A DNA stretch of 64,000 nt from Enterobacter cancerogenus (GTDB taxonomy: Bacteria; Pseudomonadota; Gammaproteobacteria; Enterobacterales; Enterobacteriaceae): the NCBI RefSeq assembly GCF_019047785.1, contig NZ_CP077290.1:4278001-4342000 (forward strand), in the 5' to 3' direction. Below the pieces are notes generated by a model that was not told the DNA's origin, ran no database searches, and saw only the letters and a program-made list of their open reading frames with translations. Shown here one piece after another: positions 16,479 through 22,810 of this stretch. The position numbers and the translations under genes were made by a program. The stretch's first letter is position 1, and every line of letters begins with the position of its first letter.

Positions 16479-16928
16479 TCAGAACAGTGCCCCCTGTGCC
16501 GGGGGAGAAACAGCCTGACGGCGGCTTGCCACAATGGCCCATGCACGGGTGTTACCGATGCCGTATTTGGGGCCGAGCACCGTGAGCGCCATACGCAATG
16601 ATTCGCCATCGGCCAGCATGCTGTCAACCTCGGCGAGAAAACAGCGGTTGCGCCACTCGCGCAGCGCGTCGGCACAGCGGGGGATCACCAGCGAGCTGTC
16701 ACCGCCGAAACGCTTAACAAGCTGGCGGGTGTTCTCTTCGCCGATAACCTCCCGCAGCATGGCCAGACGGCGCTCGCCAGTGCCGCGCAGCCCACGACCA
16801 ACCGGGAAACAGGCACCACCAAAGCGCTCAATCAGCCGCTGCGTGGCGGGGAAGCCAATCACATCGGCTATCTGGCGGGCGGTATCCGGCAGCAGCTCTT
16901 CGAGGGATTCAAGGTCGAACTCGCGCAT
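16479..16928 (-). CDS. Mor/C-family transcription activator
   Basis: Start ATG 16928 (MREFDLESLEELLPD), with GGGAGG seven bases upstream, gives 149 residues. The Mor pattern is seen: helical N-terminal dimer part (ELLPDTARQIADVIGFPATQRLIERFGGA) and a C-terminal helix-turn-helix (VDSMLADGESLRMALTVLGPKYGIG... in place of the usual recognition region). It follows a gp16-like gene as Mu Mor does. It is the only member of this family seen between the early and lysis genes, so it may switch on late promoters directly. Confidence 0.88.
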   Translation of the reverse strand: MREFDLESLEELLPDTARQIADVIGFPATQRLIERFGGACFPVGRGLRGTGERRLAMLREVIGEENTRQLVKRFGGDSSLVIPRCADALREWRNRCFLAEVDSMLADGESLRMALTVLGPKYGIGNTRAWAIVASRRQAVSPPAQGALF

Positions 16929-16929
16929 A

Positions 16930-17325
16930 TTACAGCCTCCCGTGACGCTTCGCGTCAACAATCAGCATTTGCATCAGCTTACGCACCTGATCGTCATTCA
17001 GCCACTCAACCGGCTTTTTCTCGCCCAGCATGCGCTCCACGATCCCATCCAGATAACTCCACGGGCGGTTCGCCTCCGCCAGCATGGCCTCAATCTTGCC
17101 CAGCATGGCTTTACGGCCTGTTGCCACACGGGGGCGGCGTCCACGAGAGGACGGCGCAAAGCCCTGTGTGCGCATGTACAGCACCACTTTTTCGAGTTCG
17201 GCAGTGGTACAGTCACGCGCCGAACGTTTGCCGGTCTGGCGGGTCAGTACATCGCGATAGGTTTCATCATCCCAGCCGAGGGAGGATTTGCCGGTGTGAA
17301 CGATACGGATCAGATTTGCTTTCAT
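16930..17325 (-). CDS. DUF1018 protein (Mu gp16-like)
   Basis: Start ATG 17325 (MKANLIRIVHTGKSSLGWDD) gives 131 residues. The pattern IHTGKSSLGWDDETYRDVLTRQTGKRSARDCT is typical of DUF1018 proteins such as Mu gp16, which precedes Mor. It has many basic residues and is probably DNA-related, but the role is unknown. Its stop lies one base before the Mor-like ATG. Confidence 0.85.
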   Translation of the reverse strand: MKANLIRIVHTGKSSLGWDDETYRDVLTRQTGKRSARDCTTAELEKVVLYMRTQGFAPSSRGRRPRVATGRKAMLGKIEAMLAEANRPWSYLDGIVERMLGEKKPVEWLNDDQVRKLMQMLIVDAKRHGRL

Positions 17326-17341
17326 GGGTATCCCGTGGCCG

Positions 17342-17620
17342 TCAGATGTCCATAAGGAGCTTGAGATCAATCTTCTGCACACCGCATAGTGGTGCGGCCT
17401 GATTAGCCATCTCGACTGCGGCCCGCATCTCCTCTTCAGCCCTGACGGCATCCTGCTGCAGAGCGGTCAATTCCGGCACATCAATAGCCACAGCACACAG
17501 GTTTTTCAAATCACCGGCTTTACGTTCCAGCATGGCAAGCCTGAGGCGACGACGATCTGCCGCGTCCTGAGCCTGTTTTTTATAGGCGGTGTACTCGCCG
17601 AGTTTGGCATAGTTGGTCAT
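17342..17620 (-). CDS. Hypothetical coiled-coil phage protein
   Basis: A 92-residue, strongly helical protein starting MTNYAKLGEYTAYKKQAQDAAD. It is rich in Ala, Glu and Lys, with heptad-like spacing. It is the first gene after a strong terminator at 17648-17672 and leads the DUF1018-Mor unit. Not recognised. Confidence 0.65.
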   Translation of the reverse strand: MTNYAKLGEYTAYKKQAQDAADRRRLRLAMLERKAGDLKNLCAVAIDVPELTALQQDAVRAEEEMRAAVEMANQAAPLCGVQKIDLKLLMDI

Positions 17621-17645
17621 GGAAAATTCTCCGGGAATTTAAACG

Positions 17646-17672
17646 AAAAAGCCCCGCACTGGGCGGGGCTTT
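17646..17672 (-). terminator. Strong hairpin terminator between early and middle parts
   Basis: AAAGCCCCGC (17648-17657) pairs perfectly with GCGGGGCTTT (17663-17672) across a five-base loop. On the minus strand the arm continues into TTTTT. It separates the upstream early genes and micro-ORFs from the gene at 17620 and the activator, so readthrough or a promoter beyond it is required. Confidence 0.8.
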
Positions 17673-17717
17673 GGGCCATTTCAAATTGTGGTGAACAGTT
17701 TTAACAAATTAATTGGA

Positions 17718-17807
17718 TCACAACTGGATAATATTGTCAATTAATAACCAGATAACATACCAGCATGATACCAGTGCCGCGAAGACTTCAAAGGCAATTC
17801 TTAACAT
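17718..17807 (-). CDS. Candidate micro-ORF, single membrane span (29 residues)
   Basis: Reads MLRIAFEVFAALVSCWYVIW and then LLIDNIIQL, almost entirely hydrophobic. It is the last of four adjacent micro-ORFs on this strand. No strong ribosome site is visible. Support is position and hydrophobicity only. Confidence 0.3.
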   Translation of the reverse strand: MLRIAFEVFAALVSCWYVIWLLIDNIIQL

Positions 17808-17810
17808 CAA

Positions 17811-17891
17811 CTACAGTGACCACACCACAAAAGCCGCCAGCGACGAACAAACTGCAATTACCAGGCAAATCATACAATCAGAAACAACCAC
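17811..17891 (-). CDS. Candidate micro-ORF, single membrane span (26 residues)
   Basis: A GTG start at 17891 with GGGGG about five bases upstream gives MVVSDCMICLVIAVCSSLAA followed by FVVWSL. An internal ATG at 17873 would give 20 residues. It lies 11 bases after the stop of the previous micro-ORF. Contains three Cys. Confidence 0.35.
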   Translation of the reverse strand: MVVSDCMICLVIAVCSSLAAFVVWSL

Positions 17892-17902
17892 CTGAACCCC
17901 CG

Positions 17903-17989
17903 TCAGTTACGCATTCTGGGGCTGCCGAGCACCCACGCTGCGCCCCACAACACGACCAGAATAAACGTTGCAACAATCCAAAGAGCCAT
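17903..17989 (-). CDS. Candidate micro-ORF, single membrane span (28 residues)
   Basis: Reads MALWIVATFILVVLWGAAWV then LGSPRMRN: one clear membrane helix and a short basic C-terminus. It starts 14 bases after the stop of the first micro-ORF. The ribosome site is weak (GGA about nine bases upstream). Confidence 0.4.
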   Translation of the reverse strand: MALWIVATFILVVLWGAAWVLGSPRMRN

Positions 17990-18003
17990 AAAGTCGTATC
18001 CAT

Positions 18004-18090
18004 CTAGTCATCACTCATACGGAACAGACACCACGCAAAAAACGTGGCGATCGGCACGGTAGCGAGATAAAGCATCAGCATCAGAAACAT
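18004..18090 (-). CDS. Candidate micro-ORF, single membrane span (28 residues)
   Basis: Reads MFLMLMLYLATVPIATFFAW then CLFRMSDD: one membrane helix and a charged tail. GAGG lies five bases before the ATG, the best ribosome site of the four. It heads the run of micro-ORFs. Confidence 0.45.
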   Translation of the reverse strand: MFLMLMLYLATVPIATFFAWCLFRMSDD

Positions 18091-18241
18091 GAGGACCTCA
18101 AATATGATTCACTGAGGTTATTATCTGCCGTTATTGTTCAATCTTATATCAACGGCTGAGATCTAATTGGCGGCAGGTATGGTGACGAAGCCCGAACCCT
18201 ATAAACTGAATGCGGCACTGGAGAATGCCCCAAGGAATATT

Positions 18242-18652
18242 ATGAAAATTGATTTTGATGAACTTAAACGACAGTTGTCGCTGTTTTTAGATAGCCCGGA
18301 AGCATTCATCACGCTGGATGATCTAGGCTATGACACAGCAGAGGGAGATCGCGAGCAAAGGCTACTTTTTCACACCCTCCTGCTGGTTGAGAATGGACTT
18401 ATCAGTGACAGCAAACTCCGCATCGGCGATCCAGCCTATGTTGGATTCGTTTACAGCAGCAGGGGTATAGGTTACAGAAACGTGAAAATCAGGCTTACAC
18501 AAGATGGTCATGATTTTGCTAAAGCGCTTTATCAGAAGCCTGTATTGGAGAGGATTAAAAAAGAGCTTGCTGACGCCCCGTTTGAGCTGGTGAAAGACGT
18601 CAGCAAGCAGTGGTTAACGAAGGTTATTAAGGAAAGAATCGGTATTGAGTGA
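18242..18652 (+). CDS. DUF2513-like protein on the opposite strand
   Basis: Start ATG 18242 (MKIDFDELKRQLSLFL), with AAGGA six bases upstream, gives 136 residues. The pattern HTLLLVENGLI...IRLTQDGHDFAKALY resembles DUF2513, a small winged-helix-like family common in mobile elements. It runs against all early genes and converges with the gene at 18655 with only two bases between. Probably a lysogeny-expressed accessory gene. Family call is from memory of the motif. Confidence 0.7.
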   Translation: MKIDFDELKRQLSLFLDSPEAFITLDDLGYDTAEGDREQRLLFHTLLLVENGLISDSKLRIGDPAYVGFVYSSRGIGYRNVKIRLTQDGHDFAKALYQKPVLERIKKELADAPFELVKDVSKQWLTKVIKERIGIE

Positions 18653-18654
18653 CA

Positions 18655-18945
18655 TCAGTAAATACCGCGATGTAATGAGATTTTAACTAACTGCTCCAGT
18701 GCCGCAATTCCGATACGTTGATCTGAACTTTCCGCAAGCGCTCGCAACCGCCGAACCAGCCACGCCCGACAGAGGGAGTGCGTCACCTCAAGTTCAGAAT
18801 CATGCCGCATCCATTCAGGGGATACGGCGCTGGACTCATCATCAAGGTGGCGAGTAAGTGCCGAAACTTCACTCGCAGTATACCCGCTGACCATCAGGTC
18901 ATTTTCAATAAAATCACGGTCAGTCATATCAATTTTAGTCGTCAT
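18655..18945 (-). CDS. Hypothetical early phage protein
   Basis: A 96-residue protein starting MTTKIDMTDRDFIENDLMVSG. It contains helical segments (SLCRAWLVRRLRALAESSDQ) and no membrane span. It is the last gene of an early cluster that includes the genes up to 20774. Not recognised. Confidence 0.6.
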   Translation of the reverse strand: MTTKIDMTDRDFIENDLMVSGYTASEVSALTRHLDDESSAVSPEWMRHDSELEVTHSLCRAWLVRRLRALAESSDQRIGIAALEQLVKISLHRGIY

Positions 18946-18948
18946 ACC

Positions 18949-19176
18949 TTACTCCTCCCATTCTGTGCCGCGTTTCCAATCGTTAACTGAATCCGCCAGC
19001 TCTTTCGATAATTTACTGATTTGCTCCGCCTGCACTTCCAGCAGCGACATCACCCAAGTATCCAGCCCACCCCAGTGCTCTGACATTTCGAGCAAATGGC
19101 GCTCGATCGTCGCCAGACGACGCAGGTGGCTGCGGGCGGTTTTAACGTGTTCAGCATACGGATTAGCGCTGGCCAT
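18949..19176 (-). CDS. Hypothetical early phage protein
   Basis: A 75-residue helical protein starting MASANPYAEHVKTARSHLRR, ending in an acidic tail (KRGTEWEE). Its start overlaps the end of the upstream gene by 14 bases. Not recognised. Confidence 0.55.
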   Translation of the reverse strand: MASANPYAEHVKTARSHLRRLATIERHLLEMSEHWGGLDTWVMSLLEVQAEQISKLSKELADSVNDWKRGTEWEE

Positions 19177-19393
19177 GACTTACGCCCCATCTTTTTTTGT
19201 GCTGAATAACAGCAGCCTTCATTGATGCCTGGACTGTTTTATTCAGAATCCGGTGATTACGGTTGTCGTAGAACCTCAAGCGCGAAACAACTGGCAGGGT
19301 CGGGCACTCAACAACAGAACTCCCATCATTAAGACGATACTCGTGCCGTTCGCCGGGCTGAGGATAAATTGCTTCGGAGACTCTAAGCAGCAT
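19163..19393 (-). CDS. Hypothetical early phage protein
   Basis: A 76-residue basic protein starting MLLRVSEAIYPQPGERHEYR. GGAGG lies five bases before the ATG, which overlaps the DUF2786 stop as TAATG. Not recognised. Confidence 0.6.
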   Translation of the reverse strand: MLLRVSEAIYPQPGERHEYRLNDGSSVVECPTLPVVSRLRFYDNRNHRILNKTVQASMKAAVIQHKKRWGVSHGQR

Positions 19394-20115
19394 TATTGCC
19401 TCCCGATAGCCAGCGGCTGTAAGTCATCATGGCCGCCAACACCATGATGAAGGCGGGCATTTTTCCCCGCGAGATATCCAGCTCCAACGGCATCGTCGGA
19501 ACCTCGACAGGACTTAGCTGATCGGGCTTCACCTTCGCAAAGCCCTTTTTCTGCATGGAGCTTTTTGGTGTAGCGCTCCAGCATGCCCTTTTCTTCTGGA
19601 GACATTCCGAAAGAGGTAATTGTCCCGGATGCGCCACCGACCCAACCCTCACAGAACTGGTCACCACGCGCAATTCGGGTCGCAGGTTTACAGCGTTTAC
19701 AGTGTCTGGTTTGATATTCCTTGCGGGCCAGTTTCATCTGGCGGGAGAGCACATCGAAGGCATATGCCGCAATCTCTGCACGCTGGCCGGGGCCATAAAA
19801 ACGCATAAACCTTTTAAGGCTGCCGGTGCTGCGCCATGAGCCAGAGAAATAGCATTCAACACCAAAGGCCCGGCAGATCATATTGGCAAGGTGGTGCATA
19901 TACGCAGGGGACCTGGCTGCATCACTCGGTGCGCCTGCGCTGTCCGCGGTGTTGATCGTGGCAAATTCAACATTACTCTCATTCAGGCCATACTCGCGCA
20001 TAAAGGCCTGGGCTTTTGCCATCGCGTTAGCTGCCTCTTCCGGGCTGGAGGTCCCCCTGGCGAGGCGAAGGAGCTTTTTAATTTTTGCGAGATATTTTTC
20101 TTTGTTCACGGGCAC
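19393..20115 (-). CDS. DUF2786 protein
   Basis: A 240-residue protein from GTG 20115 (a second GTG is at 20109). The N-terminal 45 residues (KYLAKIKKLLRLARGTSSPEEAANAMAKAQAFMREYG) are a typical DUF2786 domain. A middle part has HCKRCKP, a possible metal site, and a later loop of Gly and Ser. Such genes are common in the early region of Mu-like phages of enterobacteria. Function unknown. Confidence 0.8.
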   Translation of the reverse strand: MPVNKEKYLAKIKKLLRLARGTSSPEEAANAMAKAQAFMREYGLNESNVEFATINTADSAGAPSDAARSPAYMHHLANMICRAFGVECYFSGSWRSTGSLKRFMRFYGPGQRAEIAAYAFDVLSRQMKLARKEYQTRHCKRCKPATRIARGDQFCEGWVGGASGTITSFGMSPEEKGMLERYTKKLHAEKGLCEGEARSAKSCRGSDDAVGAGYLAGKNARLHHGVGGHDDLQPLAIGRQ

Positions 20116-20282
20116 ACCACCATTTCATTAAGAGAAATAAACTCATTGAATACTGTTTTACAAAAATGGCATTCAACGACGATATCGAGCTGCTGCACAT
20201 CATGGGTGGCGGCATCAGCCTTTAGTTCCAGAACGGCAGTGTGCTCACACTGAGGGCATTCTGAATCAAGCAAAATATTCAT
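20106..20282 (-). CDS. Small zinc-ribbon-like protein (58 residues)
   Basis: Starts MNILLDSECPQCEHTAVLEL at ATG 20282, with GAGG seven bases upstream, and has a second pair CHFC. CPQC...CHFC suggests a four-Cys zinc ribbon. It overlaps the start of the DUF2786 gene. Common as a small helper in phage early operons; not recognised further. Confidence 0.65.
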   Translation of the reverse strand: MNILLDSECPQCEHTAVLELKADAATHDVQQLDIVVECHFCKTVFNEFISLNEMVVCP

Positions 20283-20306
20283 TAAATAACCTCTGATAGA
20301 GTTTCA

Positions 20307-20336
20307 GGCGTAAACAGTCCCCTGACGGTTTACGCC
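20307..20336. other. Perfect 9-bp inverted repeat in the early operon
   Basis: GGCGTAAAC (20307-20315) and GTTTACGCC (20328-20336) pair across 12 bases in an 86-bp gap between two early genes. No T-run follows, so a processing signal or protein site is as likely as a terminator. Confidence 0.4.
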
Positions 20337-20368
20337 ATAATTAAACGATGCTTAATTTCGGTTTAAAT

Positions 20369-20560
20369 TCAGCCCGCAGGCGTCAGTGTTTCTGTTTTAA
20401 CAAAATAAGGAGCGCGGTCTATTTCAACAATACAACCACATTTAAAATCCCGCGCTTTATCTCTGGTTCTGACCGGATAACCGCCCCTGAGCGCTCTGCA
20501 CGGCTGGTATATAAAATGACTTCCTACCGCATGCGCCTGATTAAACGCCTTAGCTTTCAT
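20369..20560 (-). CDS. Small early phage protein
   Basis: A 63-residue protein starting MKAKAFNQAHAVGSHFIYQP, with the segment ALRGGYPVRTRDKARDFKCGCIVEI. It looks like a compact beta domain with a Cys-Gly-Cys. It overlaps the upstream gene by 11 bases. Not recognised. Confidence 0.6.
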   Translation of the reverse strand: MKAKAFNQAHAVGSHFIYQPCRALRGGYPVRTRDKARDFKCGCIVEIDRAPYFVKTETLTPAG

Positions 20561-20774
20561 TTATCCCGCCCCAGCCGCGTGCAGCTGCATTAGAACAATA
20601 AGCGATACGGGCCTCAGCCCACTGGCGACAATGGCTGGTGCGGGCATGACTCAGGGCAGACTGCCACAGTTCAGCTGCCTTACCCCATTCTCCATTACGC
20701 TCTGCGCGGCCCGCACCTACGGCATACAGCCCGTAGTTATTACGTGCGGCGTTCTCTGCTTTCATATTCATCAT
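20550..20774 (-). CDS. ANR/Aar-like small regulator
   Basis: A 74-residue protein. The segment AERNGEWGKAAELWQSALSHARTSHCRQWAEARIAYC fits the pattern of ANR-family proteins, small modulators of AraC-type activators found in pathogens and their phages. It is coupled to the DUF3164 gene upstream. The call is from remembered motif shape. Confidence 0.55.
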   Translation of the reverse strand: MMNMKAENAARNNYGLYAVGAGRAERNGEWGKAAELWQSALSHARTSHCRQWAEARIAYCSNAAARGWGGINES

Positions 20775-21421
20775 CAGACCCCGGCAATATCAAGTGCAAT
20801 CGGGCGGTACTGGTCTGAATCGCCCACACGCTCATACACGCGAATATAAGACCGGCTTCCCACAACCTGTACAGCCTCCCCGATGGCGTCCATCGCTTTT
20901 ATCCAGCGTTCGTCAGTAATATCAAGACGACGCAGGGCGAGTACAGCACCGGTATTCACTTCACCTTCTTTTTCTGTCTGGAAAGCGCGGTTAATAATGG
21001 CGCGGATTTCGGGGCTGGCCCCCTCAGTCCAGTCCGTCAGACACTGGTCAATAAGGGCTTTTGCCGCCTGCAGACGTTCATCAAAAGCAATGCGATCCTG
21101 CATCGCCCGCTGAATCTTGAAACGCCCGTCAAAGGTGTGCAGAGTGACATTGCCTTTCTTACCTCCGACGTTCACGCCATACTCATTGGCTGAGAGGTCA
21201 ACGAACGCCGCAATGTCGCCGAATCCTGCCAGTTTAAATTCAGCCAGCGCTGAATTCAGAGCGATAGCCCGCTCAACAATCTCTCCAACCAGTTGGTCAC
21301 GGGCCTTATCAATCGGTTTGATAAGGTGTTCCGGCGTTAACACGCCCTTTGCATCAACCCAGTAGCCAGCCGGAGCCGGTGTGGTTGTGTATTGCGCTGA
21401 AATAACGTTATTAGTGGACAT
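20774..21421 (-). CDS. DUF3164 protein
   Basis: Start ATG 21421 (MSTNNVISAQYTTTPAPAGY) gives 215 residues; GGAG lies about nine bases upstream. The pattern GYWVDAKGVLTPEHLIKPIDKARDQLV and later DERWIKAMDAIGEAVQVVGSRSYIRVYER is that of DUF3164, conserved in the early region of Mu-like phages. Function not known. Confidence 0.8.
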   Translation of the reverse strand: MSTNNVISAQYTTTPAPAGYWVDAKGVLTPEHLIKPIDKARDQLVGEIVERAIALNSALAEFKLAGFGDIAAFVDLSANEYGVNVGGKKGNVTLHTFDGRFKIQRAMQDRIAFDERLQAAKALIDQCLTDWTEGASPEIRAIINRAFQTEKEGEVNTGAVLALRRLDITDERWIKAMDAIGEAVQVVGSRSYIRVYERVGDSDQYRPIALDIAGV

Positions 21422-21641
21422 TTTTATTTTCTCCGTTAACTGATTGGTTAATTTCTTTTGTTTCACAAATAGTGGTATCTAAATGTTTAAAGCCTTTTTT
21501 CGTTTCCAGCGCCGCTATAATAGACTGGTGAATAAATGCGGCCTGAGCGGCTTTAAGTTCGGTGCAAGGGCCGCTGGCCTCTATACGAGTACCCACGCCT
21601 TTTTCGTCCTGCTCAATAATTATTTTCATCATAATTGCCAT
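21411..21641 (-). CDS. Hypothetical early phage protein
   Basis: Start ATG 21641, with GGAGG five bases upstream, gives 76 residues (MAIMMKIIIEQDEKGVGTRI). Its 3' end overlaps the start of the DUF3164 gene by 11 bases. Not recognised. Confidence 0.6.
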   Translation of the reverse strand: MAIMMKIIIEQDEKGVGTRIEASGPCTELKAAQAAFIHQSIIAALETKKGFKHLDTTICETKEINQSVNGENKNVH

Positions 21642-21643
21642 AA

Positions 21644-21868
21644 CTACCTCCAGATAACAGTACAACCGTCGATATTTGATGTGCGTGTGGTTTTCATCAC
21701 GCCGCCCAATTTTTCGGCAACTTCCACTACTGGCCAAAGAGGGCCACTAAGTGGTGCAATAGCGTAGACAATCGGTAATTTAGGGTGCCAGCCAGTCACA
21801 CGTCCGCCGTGAGTCTGAATCTCCATTCTGGCGCGTGAGCGCTGGCAGTTAAGAACTTGTTTATCCAT
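21644..21868 (-). CDS. Hypothetical early phage protein
   Basis: A 74-residue protein starting MDKQVLNCQRSRARMEIQTH. It follows MuB by 14 bases in the same transcript and ends two bases before the next ATG. No clear motif. Confidence 0.55.
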   Translation of the reverse strand: MDKQVLNCQRSRARMEIQTHGGRVTGWHPKLPIVYAIAPLSGPLWPVVEVAEKLGGVMKTTRTSNIDGCTVIWR

Positions 21869-21882
21869 GACCCGTTACTCCA

Positions 21883-22800
21883 TTAGTGAATTAACAGTTG
21901 CGCGTAAGTTTCAATTAACTTGACGCTGATACCCTGATTACCGATAGCGCTGGCACGAACCACACCCCGCGCCAGCTTGAACATGCGGCGATAATTACCC
22001 TTTGAATATTTAAGGAAAGCCTCAGCAACCCCCGGAGCGACAATAACGCCATCACCATCATCCGGCAGCAGACTGGCGAGGATGGTGTTGAAGTCTTCGA
22101 CCTCGGACTTGCCCTTGTGGGCCTCAAGGTCTAACGCCATGCCCACGCGGCTGTAGAGCTGAGCAAACTCACCGCGAGACCCCTTGAGGTTAATCAGCAG
22201 GCGTGGCATGCCCGCCAGAACGATGGCGACGCCAGAACGGTCGTGGATGCGGCGCAGGACTTCCAGCGCCCGGTAAGGCAGCAACTCGGCTTCATCCACC
22301 AGGACAACCCAGCCGGTGCCCGTCAGCGCCTGTATGCACTCCTCGCTTAACTCATGAATATTGCCGTTCTTCTTCACGCCGAGGCGGGCGCACAGCTCCT
22401 GTAGCAGCACTTTGGCGGTGTAGCCGGGGTCAGCCTCAATCAGGATCGCGCCCTTATTCATCTCCACATAGCGCTTCAGCGCCATTGTTTTACCCATGCC
22501 TGCCGGGCCGTAGATCACACCAATATCGCCGTCCATGTGGGTATTGTTAATCAAGCCCAGCGCCAGCCCGGCAAGATGGGTCTGAACAAAGGACTCTTTA
22601 ACTTCACGGCGGCGGGCGCGTTCTTCCTCGCGGCTGATAAAGTCAGCGATAGCCGACTCGACGTTACTGATATTGCCGTTATAGACGCCTTTCAGATACT
22701 GAGAAATAACTGCAGTACTCAGCCCCGTTTTAGTGGCTACCTTTTTTTGGGTGTAGCCAGTCCCCTCCAGCAAGTGGATTAATTTATCTTTGATGTTCAT
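21883..22800 (-). CDS. MuB-like DNA transposition ATPase
   Basis: A 305-residue protein. An N-terminal Cro/C1-type helix-turn-helix (ATKTGLSTAVISQYLKG, about 22-38) is followed by an AAA domain with Walker A GPAGMGKT (about 98-105) and Walker B VVLVDEAEL (about 165-173). MuB binds target DNA, activates MuA and gives target immunity. It starts ten bases after the MuA gene ends. Confidence 0.95.
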   Translation of the reverse strand: MNIKDKLIHLLEGTGYTQKKVATKTGLSTAVISQYLKGVYNGNISNVESAIADFISREEERARRREVKESFVQTHLAGLALGLINNTHMDGDIGVIYGPAGMGKTMALKRYVEMNKGAILIEADPGYTAKVLLQELCARLGVKKNGNIHELSEECIQALTGTGWVVLVDEAELLPYRALEVLRRIHDRSGVAIVLAGMPRLLINLKGSRGEFAQLYSRVGMALDLEAHKGKSEVEDFNTILASLLPDDGDGVIVAPGVAEAFLKYSKGNYRRMFKLARGVVRASAIGNQGISVKLIETYAQLLIH

Positions 22801-22810
22801 TTAAATAACC

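Noticed and set aside
17713..18007. Plus-strand open frames in the stretch after the strong terminator
   Set aside because: Polar, repetitive translations without ribosome sites; the minus strand holds better micro-ORF candidates.
21411..21868. Gam-like host nuclease inhibitor after MuB
   Set aside because: The small proteins here are too short and lack the Gam pattern; Gam may be absent or replaced.
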